This document shows positions 10,405 to 18,438 of a stretch of DNA of 64,000 bases, piece after piece; position 1 is the stretch's first letter, and each line of letters begins with the position of its first letter. Source of the DNA: Serratia plymuthica (lineage in GTDB: Bacteria > Pseudomonadota > Gammaproteobacteria > Enterobacterales > Enterobacteriaceae). Both the position numbers and the translations under genes were made by a program. The notes under the pieces were generated by a model. That model made no database searches. It had not been told where the DNA came from and saw only the letters and a list, made by a program, of their open reading frames with translations. The stretch lies in the NCBI RefSeq assembly GCF_018336935.1, contig NZ_CP068771.1, positions 3,410,001 through 3,474,000 of the forward strand. Reading direction: 5' to 3'.

Positions 10405-12183
10405 TCAGGATATCTTTAACCGCTGAGGGTGGGTATTGAGCAGCACACACAGTTTCTCCAGGCTGACTGACGGGGAGAAATAAAATCCCTGAGCGATATC
10501 GCAACCGTATTGCTCAAGGTAGTGCAATGACTCTTGATCTTCTACGCCTTCGGCCAACACGACATAATTAAGCTTATGTAACATATCAATAATGCTTTGC
10601 ACCACGATGCGGCTCTCGCTGTCCGTTCTCAAGTTTTTGATCAAGGAACCATCCAGTTTAATCACGCTGGCGGGGATATGACGCAGGTAGTTTAGATTGC
10701 TGTAGCCGGCGCCGAAGTCATCCAGCGCAATGGTGTAACCTTTGGCCTTGAGCGTCTGCAAACAGGCTAACGCCTCACCGCTTTCCAGGATCCGCTGTGA
10801 TTCCAGACATTCGATCTCGATATCTTGGGGTTGCAGATTATAGTGGCCGAGTGCGTCGTCCAGCCTGTCAGAAAAGTGTTTCTCGGCAAAGTTCTCGGCG
10901 GTGACATTGATCGATACGGGGATATTGACCCCTGCCTGACGCAACCTGAAGACCTCGCGGGTCGCCTGTGAAATCACAAACTCGGTGAGGGGTTTGATCA
11001 GCGACGTGTTCTCTGCGAGACGAATAAAGTCACCGGTGGGGATTGCCCCCAGCACCGGATGCTGCCAGCGCAGCAGCGCTTCCGCCCCCACAATCTGCTT
11101 CGAGATCAGCTCAACTTTGGGTTGATACTCAAGATACAAGCCGACCCTTTGTTTCAGGCTTTCCGCCAGTTCATTGAGCAAATTGAATTTGTATTTACGT
11201 ATGGCATCCTTCGATACGTTATATGCCGAGACGGTCAGGTTCTCATCTATGGCGTCATGCAAGGCGCTGGTCGCTTCGCGCAACACCTCTTGCGGGTTGC
11301 TGTCCTGGACCGAGAACAGGGTGTAGCCGGCATAAAGCTCCAGTTTCAATGGCACGATACCGCGCACTTCATGGCGGATCCGCTCTGCACAGGTTTCCAG
11401 CATGCCGATTACCGAGTGTGTTTTTTGGGCATCGATAATGGTGGCGAAACGGCCCGGAGAAATGCTGTATAAAAGTTGCTCGCCAAGAAACGTGCCTTTT
11501 AGAAAATGCCCAATATCCACCAACACCAGCTCCACAGCCGAGAGGCCGAAAGAGCGCGCCATTTCGTAGGCGTATTTAATGTCGATCGTATCGAGCAGGA
11601 TCAAGGCATATTCACCGGGGGCCGACGACAAATTGCCGATCTCACCCATTAGCCTCTGGCGATTAGGGAAACGCGTTACCGCATCGACCAAACCAATCTC
11701 ACTTTGTGCCTCAATCAGCTCAATAACGATGGTGGCCATATTACTGAGCAAACCGGCCCTGACGGCCGAAAACAAACGCGGTTGTTTGTCGGTGATGCAT
11801 AACGCCCCGATGATATAGCCTTCGCGGGTACGTAAAGGCATGGCGACATAGTGGCGAATGGCGGCGGGGCCGGTGACCATCAGGTCTGATGCGAAACGTT
11901 TGTCCTGTTGGGCATCCTTGCAGATCAGCGGTTTACCGCTATGCCGGACAAAGTTGAAGAGCGGACTGTTAAAATCGATATCCTGCAATTCGGTATTGAT
12001 TTTTGCCTTGATCCAGATTTTTTTTGAGCCGTAGAGACAGATAAAACAACCGGGCACTTGCAGAAGCCTGCACGTCAGATCCAACACATTATGGATAGCG
12101 TCATTATGGCTGGTATCAAGCCCTTCCAGGGCATCGATCGAGGCTTGCCGTTCATCTTCGTTTTTACTGAGGTGTCTAAGCAT
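10405..12183 (-). CDS. GAF - degenerate GGDEF - EAL cyclic-di-GMP phosphodiesterase
   Basis: A 592-residue cytosolic protein with no membrane segment. The N-terminal GAF domain (about 20-160) is followed by a GGDEF-like domain (165-325) whose signature is SPGRF (242-246), so it should not make c-di-GMP. The EAL domain (340-590) keeps EALLRW (E368), NVTAENF, DDFGAGYSN, KLDGSLIK and EGVED, the metal-binding and catalytic set, so it is probably an active phosphodiesterase. It lies 39 nt after the diguanylate cyclase gene on the same strand, so the pair likely forms an operon with opposed activities and similar GAF inputs. Confidence 0.9.
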   Translation of the reverse strand: MLRHLSKNEDERQASIDALEGLDTSHNDAIHNVLDLTCRLLQVPGCFICLYGSKKIWIKAKINTELQDIDFNSPLFNFVRHSGKPLICKDAQQDKRFASDLMVTGPAAIRHYVAMPLRTREGYIIGALCITDKQPRLFSAVRAGLLSNMATIVIELIEAQSEIGLVDAVTRFPNRQRLMGEIGNLSSAPGEYALILLDTIDIKYAYEMARSFGLSAVELVLVDIGHFLKGTFLGEQLLYSISPGRFATIIDAQKTHSVIGMLETCAERIRHEVRGIVPLKLELYAGYTLFSVQDSNPQEVLREATSALHDAIDENLTVSAYNVSKDAIRKYKFNLLNELAESLKQRVGLYLEYQPKVELISKQIVGAEALLRWQHPVLGAIPTGDFIRLAENTSLIKPLTEFVISQATREVFRLRQAGVNIPVSINVTAENFAEKHFSDRLDDALGHYNLQPQDIEIECLESQRILESGEALACLQTLKAKGYTIALDDFGAGYSNLNYLRHIPASVIKLDGSLIKNLRTDSESRIVVQSIIDMLHKLNYVVLAEGVEDQESLHYLEQYGCDIAQGFYFSPSVSLEKLCVLLNTHPQRLKIS

Positions 12184-12222
12184 GCCTGGGATCCCCCATC
12201 AAAGCCGATAAAGACGATTCAC

Positions 12223-14097
12223 CTAACGGATCCTGTATGTCTTTTTGCCTGCGGACTTCGCCTGGTACATGGCGTCATCGGCTTTGGTCAGTAACGCTTC
12301 AGCGCTGATATTGCCGTCTGAGGCAATCGCTGCGCCGATACTCGCGGACAGGCTCACCTTCTGGTTGCCGATGTGCGTTATCGCCGCCAGCTGCGTGAGC
12401 AGCTTCTCGCAAAATTCTGTGACCTGCCGCTCCGGGTGCATTAGCGGCCACAGGATGACCGTAAACTCATCTCCGGCTAACCGCGACGCACTGTTGCCGG
12501 TGCCGGCACAGGCGCTGAGAAGTTTGGCGAAAGTCTTCAGGATCAGATCGCCAAAATCGTGGCCGAAGGTATCGTTGATGGCTTTGAAACCGTCGAGGTC
12601 GATGAACAACAGCGCCATCTGCTGTTGAGGACAACAACTCTGCAATGTACCGGCCAGCCGGCGCAGGAAAGCGCGTCGGTTGGTTAACCCTGTCAGCATG
12701 TCGTGGGTGACATCGTATTCCAGCCGCTGCTGCAAGTGTTTAAGCTCGGTGATATCCATGGACAGAATATAGAAACCCTGCGTTTCACAGGGCACCAATG
12801 TGGTATGGACCGTCAATAACCCTTGCCGCGTCTGAAGTTCATTCTCAAAACTGGCGGTTTCCCCGCATAACGCTCTTTCGATCACAGGTTTGGCCCTCAC
12901 ATAAGCGGCCTCCCCCACCAAATCTCGTACCGTCATTTCCTTGAGGCGCGCTTCATCCAGGCCAAACCAGGCCTTATAAGCGCTGTTGGCGAAGAGATAA
13001 CGTTCATTGTTGTCAATCTGGCTGATCAGGGCCGGCATATTGTCGGTAATAGCGCGCAGACGTTCTTTCTCCGCGCTAAGTTGATGTTCGGTAAGGACCC
13101 TGCTGTCAATTTCGCGATTGAGTTTATTGACCACCACACTGAGCTCCCGGGTGCGCAGTTCGACCCGTTCTTCCAGTTCATGCTGCAACGCGAACAAATC
13201 GGCCTCAGCCGCTTTACGCTCGCTGATATCCACGATGACCGAAATAAAATGGTGGGGATTGCCATTCGGCAAGCGGTTAAGAGACACCGTAAGTTGAACC
13301 CAAATAATTGAGCCATCTGCGCGGTAATAACGTTTTTCCATCGAATAGGTTTCTATCTCGTTGGCGAGCAACTGTTTCAGCAGGCCAAGGTCGATATGCA
13401 GATCGTCCGAATGGGTGATGTCCTGGAACGTGCGATCCAGCAATTCCCGTTCAGAATACTGCAGCATTTCGCAAATGCGCGGGTTGACGCGCAACCAATA
13501 GCCTTCCAGCGAGACCAGGGCCATGCCGACCGCCGCCTGAGAAAATGTCTGTTCAAACAGGGCTTCGGTGCGCTGCAGGTTAGATTTCAGGCTTTCGGTA
13601 TAAATATCACGCTCAACACCATGCAGGTGTTCTTCGATTACCGCGGCAAAATCATGTAAGTCGCGGACCAAGTCACGAGAAAATGCCTGAGGACGACTAT
13701 CGATAATACACAGCGTACCCAGCGGCAGACCATCCAGCGAGAGCAAGGGTTGCCCGGCGTAGAACCCAATCTTTGGGCCGCCGGTGACCAGGGGGTTATC
13801 GAAAAAACGCGGGTCGGCGGCGGTATCGGGCACCACCAGGGTCTCTCGCTGCAAAATGGCGTGCCCGCAGAAAGAAATATTGCGTGGCGTCTCCCTGGCA
13901 TCCAGGCCAAAGCGCGACAAAAACCATTGGCGATCGCGGTCTATCAGAGAAATCAGCGCAATGCTGACGCCAAAATATTTTGCGGCCAGCCGCGTGATGC
14001 GGTCCAATTTTTCCACTGAATTCGTGTCCAATACGTTCAACGAATTCAGAACCGACAGACGTTCGGCTTCATTTTCTGGAAAGCATGGCTCGAACAT
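12223..14097 (-). CDS. GAF - PAS - PAS - GGDEF diguanylate cyclase
   Basis: A 624-residue cytosolic sensor cyclase. The GAF domain (about 25-165; SFCGHAIL and the PRFFDNPLVTGGP loop are typical) is followed by two PAS domains (about 185-305 and 345-455) joined by a charged coiled-coil stretch (LQHELEERVELRTRELSVVV). The C-terminal GGDEF domain carries AGDEF in RLAGDEFTVIL, a variant found in active enzymes. No RxxD inhibitory site is visible directly upstream of it, so product inhibition may be absent. It is the first gene of the two-gene c-di-GMP operon. Confidence 0.9.
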   Translation of the reverse strand: MFEPCFPENEAERLSVLNSLNVLDTNSVEKLDRITRLAAKYFGVSIALISLIDRDRQWFLSRFGLDARETPRNISFCGHAILQRETLVVPDTAADPRFFDNPLVTGGPKIGFYAGQPLLSLDGLPLGTLCIIDSRPQAFSRDLVRDLHDFAAVIEEHLHGVERDIYTESLKSNLQRTEALFEQTFSQAAVGMALVSLEGYWLRVNPRICEMLQYSERELLDRTFQDITHSDDLHIDLGLLKQLLANEIETYSMEKRYYRADGSIIWVQLTVSLNRLPNGNPHHFISVIVDISERKAAEADLFALQHELEERVELRTRELSVVVNKLNREIDSRVLTEHQLSAEKERLRAITDNMPALISQIDNNERYLFANSAYKAWFGLDEARLKEMTVRDLVGEAAYVRAKPVIERALCGETASFENELQTRQGLLTVHTTLVPCETQGFYILSMDITELKHLQQRLEYDVTHDMLTGLTNRRAFLRRLAGTLQSCCPQQQMALLFIDLDGFKAINDTFGHDFGDLILKTFAKLLSACAGTGNSASRLAGDEFTVILWPLMHPERQVTEFCEKLLTQLAAITHIGNQKVSLSASIGAAIASDGNISAEALLTKADDAMYQAKSAGKKTYRIR

Positions 14098-14130
14098 GTT
14101 TGCTCCGGTTTACTGTGTCGACGGCGAAGC

Positions 14131-14540
14131 TCATTGTCCCGCAGAGCTTGCCGTTGCGTTTTGAATCAGAGTCAGTTGATTACCTCCGTCACTGGAAGGG
14201 TAATCAACCTCATTCATCATGGAATAAATCAGTATCAGCCCGATCTCGCTTTCTGGCCAGGTGCCCTGAACCTCTTGGCAGCCCAGGCGCAGGCGACAAC
14301 GCATCCCATTCTCCAGCGCTTCCGGCATACAAAGTATAGTGGGTCAGTGCACAGCGTGATATCCCAACCTGTACAGGTGGCGGAGATAATAAGGTCCGTA
14401 AGGTAACCATAATTTGCGATCCCGATTCCAATCCCTGCAACAAATCCCTGTAAATCCATCCAGCCTGTTTCCTGCGCGTTATCGCCGGGATAAAGTCTTC
14501 TTGCTGCGGCAAAATCCGTAGTCGGGATTGGAACCCTCGA
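14131..14540 (-). pseudogene. degenerate inverted paralogue of the 14730 gene region
   Basis: No single frame spans this stretch, but minus-strand 14326-14304 (a block ending GCGCTGGAGAATGGGA) nearly repeats plus-strand 14889-14912 of the phage-like gene. Its flanks (TTTGTATGCCGGAAGCG against GTTGTATCTGGCGGAATCG) are alike too. GGGATTGGAA also occurs on the minus strand at 14435-14426 and on the plus strand at 14524-14533. This suggests an older, frameshifted copy in opposite orientation. A perfect 10-bp inverted repeat (GTTGATTACC, 14175-14184 with 14199-14208) sits at its 3' end. Confidence 0.35.
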
Positions 14541-14729
14541 TTATCTCAGAACTGAAAAACCTTGTGTTTTTTCAGCGCCTACGTGCACACTCAGTTCGGT
14601 GGCTCAGGCAGGGCAACCGCAAGGTTGACCGGTTTTTCTGAGAGCCGGGGTTCCAAACCTGTCTGGGCCACCACCCGAGATTGGAACCTCGCGTGATGGT
14701 AGCAATCACTACTATCTCGGAAAAACACT
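14520..14729 (+). ncRNA. candidate antisense-RNA leader (C4-like) of the phage-like gene
   Basis: The 210 nt before the small gene contain TTGGAACC twice (14528-14535, 14681-14688) and its exact complement GGTTCCAA once (14649-14656). Each 8-mer lies in a partly self-complementary context, and there is a hairpin CTGAAAAA...TTTTTTCAG (14552-14575). Prophage antisense RNAs of the P1 C4 type use loops complementary to sites around a downstream start in this way. The last site is 41 nt before the ATG. The assignment is by layout only; I cannot check the covariance model. Confidence 0.35.
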
Positions 14730-15053
14730 ATGAACACGACATTTGAAAACACCGCATCCTCTATCACCCTCTTCCGCAACCTCATTGCCGACCTGCAATT
14801 TTGCAAACTCAGCGATATCCAATTGTGCGATCTCAGCGCCGTGGCTCAGGAATCCGCAGAAGGGTTATGTCATGGCTTGTTGTATCTGGCGGAATCGCTG
14901 GAGAATGGGGAACAGCACTCAGCAAACAGCAAGGTGCAAATCAGCGCCTGGCTCAAAGCCTCCGCGCATGTGCTCCCTGCCCTGTTAGAACTCAGCGAGC
15001 AGGCGAACAACCACCTGTTGCAGATGCATGAAGGCGGTGTTTATCAATCCTAG
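14730..15053 (+). CDS. phage-like small protein of unknown function
   Basis: A 107-residue acidic, probably all-helical protein beginning MNTTFENTASSITLF and containing LYLAESLENGEQHS. No domain is recognised; similar short ORFs occur near Icd-like cell-division inhibitor genes of enterobacterial prophages. The frame stays open past the TAG for another 31 codons (to 15149, ending DLPPPEKGH), so the gene may be truncated by a nonsense change; the extension could also be chance. It belongs to the element remnant at selC and is probably controlled by the antisense-like leader. Confidence 0.55.
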   Translation: MNTTFENTASSITLFRNLIADLQFCKLSDIQLCDLSAVAQESAEGLCHGLLYLAESLENGEQHSANSKVQISAWLKASAHVLPALLELSEQANNHLLQMHEGGVYQS

Positions 15054-15546
15054 TTTGCTATAGAGAGCGTCGATAAGATTTTATGTCAGCCAATTAAAGC
15101 AGAGGCCGTGACCGGCGATGATTTACCGCCACCGGAAAAAGGACATTAAATCGTTACCGCCGTTATAGCCGAAATCAAACACTTCATTGATTGAACTGGC
15201 CCCGCTGCAATGTTGATTTTGCTGCGGGGCTTTTATCGTCCCTCAAGCCCGAAAACAGCCTTTTCTCTGGCTAGCCTGCCTTAAATCGAGCGTGCATGCA
15301 TAGGGTGCATGATTTTGCATTAATCCCCAGCCTTTCAAAACAGCCGAAACCCCGCGCCACAAGGGCTTACTGGGCCTCTGTGTCATGCATGAAATGTGCA
15401 CGATAAAGTCAGAGCGCGTAGGCGAGGGAGTATTGCGCGCGCAGGCATTACAGCTAAAACTTATGGTAAAAATTTTAGTGTTGTTAGACTATTTACATAC
15501 GTTAAGAATCCATTTATAAACTAGCACATACCAAGGAGGTTATATT
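15054..15546. other. 490-nt non-coding stretch with TGCAT repeats
   Basis: No full gene is seen. The stretch holds the open extension of the previous frame (to 15149) and a terminator (15198-15238). It also has a cluster of TGCAT words: CGTGCATGCATAGGGTGCAT with a further TGCAT (about 15290-15322), and CATGCATGAAATGTGCAC (15384-15401). The last 80 nt turn AT-rich and form the promoter region of the HEPN gene. The TGCAT clusters could be protein-binding sites of the former mobile element. Confidence 0.4.
15198..15238 (+). terminator. rho-independent terminator
   Basis: GGCCCCGC, a loop, then GCGGGGC followed by TTTTAT. It ends the transcript from the 14730 gene. Confidence 0.8.
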
Positions 15547-16179
15547 ATGTTAGTTCCTAGCGAGTTGGACGAAGATGTTTATCCTGACTGTAGTTGGACT
15601 TACATTGGATATAAAGATTATTTGAAACCAAATAAATACTTACAAGATGCTATTGATGATTTAAATGCAGGAAAGGAAAGAAGGAATCTAAATAACTCGA
15701 TAAGGAATGCAAAAGCTGCTTTGCATATGAAGGTAGATATTCTTTGCATTTCATTTAGTGGAGTTGATTATTTTAAAAAATTGAAAAACTTTCCAAGAAA
15801 AATTGATTTTTTGGAAAGCATTGGAATTGTTAGACCAAGAATAATAGATAAAATAAATAAGCTAAGAAATGAAATAGAGCACGAGTACAGAGATGCAACT
15901 CTTGAGGAAGCCGAAGATTTTATAGATATAGTATTACTATTTATTGAGGCAACTAAATACCTTAACTCACGATTTCCAAGTGACAGTGATTTTCATGGTG
16001 CAATGACATCAAAAGAGGAATACCTAAGGAGGATCGTTTGTAATTGGGGTGATGGAGAGTTGGTTTTTTATCTTTCAAAGAAAGATTCAGGATTCGATTA
16101 TAGTAACAAATACATTATAAAGGTAGGTAATGAAAAATACTCCCAATGGGTAAAATATATGATTGACAATTGGGATTGA
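15547..16179 (+). CDS. HEPN-domain protein, AT-rich, candidate RNase/defence gene
   Basis: A 210-residue protein with strongly AT-rich codon use, unlike its surroundings, after a strong ribosome site (AAGGAGG). The middle (about 40-135) looks like a HEPN helical bundle carrying the signature RNEIEH (R107-x4-H112) in KLRNEIEHEYRDA. HEPN proteins are commonly metal-independent RNases in toxin-antitoxin, abortive-infection and other defence systems. The last 60 residues (NWGDGELVFYLSKKD onward) are not recognised and may be a sensor or partner surface. It converges on a ParA-like ATPase gene of similar composition; the two look like cargo of one element. Confidence 0.65.
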   Translation: MLVPSELDEDVYPDCSWTYIGYKDYLKPNKYLQDAIDDLNAGKERRNLNNSIRNAKAALHMKVDILCISFSGVDYFKKLKNFPRKIDFLESIGIVRPRIIDKINKLRNEIEHEYRDATLEEAEDFIDIVLLFIEATKYLNSRFPSDSDFHGAMTSKEEYLRRIVCNWGDGELVFYLSKKDSGFDYSNKYIIKVGNEKYSQWVKYMIDNWD

Positions 16180-16291
16180 ATATTTATTTAATTTAACACC
16201 TTAAATAAATAAAATTGTAGCACAAAGGCTAAAAAAATAAATAATGCAGACTTTCTAGAAAAACATCAAAATAAAATTAGCACAAATAAAA

Positions 16292-16318
16292 AAGCCGAGA
16301 CTATATAGTCTACGGCTT
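16292..16318. terminator. bidirectional terminator between the HEPN and ParA genes
   Basis: AAGCCG and AGACTAT pair with ATAGTCT and CGGCTT around a short loop. On the minus strand it is followed by TTTTTTATTTG, a good terminator for the ParA-like gene. On the plus strand the tail is weaker. Confidence 0.75.
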
Positions 16319-16326
16319 AAATACAT

Positions 16327-17352
16327 TTACCTTGCTAAATTAGCAACGGAATTAGCCAGTGTTATGAAATTATCTCTAAACTCCTTTCTATTTTCTTTCA
16401 TTGTTTCAAGAATTACTCCACTTTGCTCTATTTGTGCATCTGACAGAGCAAATACAGGTGTGCTATGCCTCTGTGATTGAGCTATAAGTGAGTTAAAGTC
16501 AGAAATATTTGCTAAATTAAACGGTTCTTTCGAAGAACTTCCATTAACAAACTCAGCCTCTGATATCGACATATTAACTGGCATTAAAGAAGGTATTAAT
16601 GTATTTGTAACCTCACCCTTAATAACATCAATCCATCGCTGGAAAGATTTAACCGGCTGATTATTTCTCGGACGATACTTCTGGGAAATAAAACCAATAA
16701 ATTTTGGTGGTTCCACTGGGAAAGGATATAAAATCGCCTCATCTCGAAAGTTATTTATTTCACTATTCCACCTAGGGAGAACCTTTGCGAGTGATTTAAT
16801 AGCTTGAGCACAGAAAAAGTCTGGTGATGTCGGTACAATAAAATAGTCACTACACATCAGTAGACATTCATTCAATGCACCAACACTGGGACTCATATCA
16901 ACTAGAATATAATCAAACTCGTGTTTTTTCCCTGTTTCTCGCAAAAACGCACCTATACTCCCTGGAATATTCCTAATAGCCGGAATAGCAGTGCTAGTTG
17001 TCAACGCAACCCCAATCTGAGTTTCTATTTCTGACAAAGATATACTGCCACATAATAAGCTTAACTGTGGATTAGATGTAACAATTGGATCGGCTGGAAT
17101 AACCTTACCTAAAGAACCATCAACAACTGGCTTAATGCAGGTGTAAATATCACAATTTGGATTATTTTTATATATTACATCAAAATCATCCGTAGTTGAA
17201 TAACCTAGCGTTAAAGCCGTTAAGTTACATTGTGGATCTGCATCAACTATCAAAACTTTATGGCCAAGTTGAGCTAGCATCCATCCCATATTAAAAGTAG
17301 TTGTGGTCTTACTAACACCACCTTTATGATTGAATAAAGATATTATTTTCAC
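16327..17352 (-). CDS. ParA/MinD-family ATPase, AT-rich
   Basis: A 341-residue P-loop ATPase. The deviant Walker A KGGVSKTTT (10-18) includes the signature lysine at 10, Walker A-prime is VLIVDADPQCN (33-43) and Walker B is ILVDMSP (near 150). It is larger than chromosomal ParA; inserted regions around 220-260 and a helical C-terminus (290-341) set it apart. There is no parB-like gene or obvious centromere repeat nearby, so plasmid-style partition is unlikely. It starts with GTG, which overlaps the integrase-remnant stop by one base (TAGTG). Composition matches the HEPN gene. Stand-alone ParA-like ATPases occur in integrative elements and defence loci; the role here is unknown. Confidence 0.8.
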   Translation of the reverse strand: MKIISLFNHKGGVSKTTTTFNMGWMLAQLGHKVLIVDADPQCNLTALTLGYSTTDDFDVIYKNNPNCDIYTCIKPVVDGSLGKVIPADPIVTSNPQLSLLCGSISLSEIETQIGVALTTSTAIPAIRNIPGSIGAFLRETGKKHEFDYILVDMSPSVGALNECLLMCSDYFIVPTSPDFFCAQAIKSLAKVLPRWNSEINNFRDEAILYPFPVEPPKFIGFISQKYRPRNNQPVKSFQRWIDVIKGEVTNTLIPSLMPVNMSISEAEFVNGSSSKEPFNLANISDFNSLIAQSQRHSTPVFALSDAQIEQSGVILETMKENRKEFRDNFITLANSVANLAR

Positions 17353-18195
17353 TACCGCTCCTTAATTTTCATTACGAAAAGAGTGTTGCTATACCATTGA
17401 AGCATTTCCCTTCTTCTTTCAAGATACTGAGCATGATTATAAGTTCCTCGAATACCATTCTTATCCACATGAGCAAGTTGCATCTCAATCCATGCGGAAT
17501 CAAACCCTTGCTCATGTAGGATAGTAGACATCGTATGCCTGAAACCGTGACCGGTGGCTCTCCCTTTATATCCCAGCAGCTCAATCACCTGATTCACACT
17601 TTCCTTACTTATAGGCTTTCTGCGGTTGTTTCGTCCAATGAAAATGTAAGGATAGTGACCTGTGATCGGTTGTAGCTGTTTAAACAAGAGCGGCACAATG
17701 TGCGGGCGGCGCATTTTCATGCGTTCGGCGGGAACCTCCCAGATAGCGCGTTCAAAATCAATTTCTTCCCATGTTGCAAAACGCATTTCTTGCGTGCGTA
17801 CGCCCGTCAGCATAACGATCTTAGCTGCGTTCTTAGTGATGATGCTGCCGGTATACCCTTCCAAGTCCTTAACAAAATAAGGCAGCTCTTCGGCAGAAAG
17901 AAACGGGTGGTGCTTTTGCTTGGGAATGGTTAGTGCACTGGCAAGATCTGAGGCTGGATTGTACTCCGCCGCCGGTGATAATGGCGTAGCGGAAGACCTC
18001 TCCACAGCGCTGGCATACCTTACGGGTTTTCCCCAATACCCTAAGCTTCTCAATCCGCCACAGTACTTCCAGCAAATCCAAGGGCTTAATCTCGGCAATG
18101 GGGCGTTGATCACCGTACGAACACACATCCGGCTCAAAGGTACGCATGATTCTTCCCTGTAGGCCAGAATCCATCGATCGGCTTTATTTGTGTGC
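17352..18195 (-). pseudogene. P4-type tyrosine integrase, decayed
   Basis: The C-terminal half is intact in one frame: TGVRTQEMRFATW holds the first catalytic Arg, HGFRHTMST the H-x-x-R, AHVDKNGIRGTYNHA the last His and the nucleophile Tyr. Upstream, the middle part reads in another frame (DQRPIAEIKPLDLLEVLWRI to GEVFRYAIITG), and a further shift occurs near ADRWILAY. The roughly 100-residue N-terminal arm-binding domain is missing between here and selC. P4-type integrases use tRNA genes including selC, and this remnant begins about 50 nt from it. The element is therefore immobilised unless helped in trans. Confidence 0.88.
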
Positions 18196-18242
18196 CGTTT
18201 ACGGCTAATCGTTTCAATTGCGGGAACTATCAGAACAAGCAT

Positions 18243-18337
18243 TGGCGGAAGATCACAGGAGTCGAACCTGCCCAGGACCGCTGGCGGCCCCAACCGGATT
18301 TGAAGTCCGGCCGCCCCACCGGGGACGAGGATCTTCC
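18243..18337 (-). tRNA. selC: tRNA-Sec (UCA anticodon)
   Basis: A 95-nt gene including the encoded CCA. It begins GGAAGATC and ends GATCTTCCGCCA, with the long 8-bp acceptor and very long extra arm of selenocysteine tRNA. The anticodon region GGACTTCAAATCC matches E. coli selC. The sequence differs from E. coli at only a few paired positions. It is the attachment site of the element whose integrase remnant lies next to it. It serves selA/selB (37.6-40.8 kb) and fdoG. Confidence 0.97.
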
Positions 18338-18438
18338 TTCGGGAGTCAGAAGCAAGAGGCTGATTATAGCGCAGTTTATCCCTGGCGCTAAGAGGGAATA
18401 GCGTTGGCCCCCGGCAGCAATGCCGGAGGCCGGCGGGG

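Noticed and set aside
14523..14693. TTGGAACC repeats considered as a CRISPR-like array
   Set aside because: Only three short, partly inverted copies without uniform spacers.
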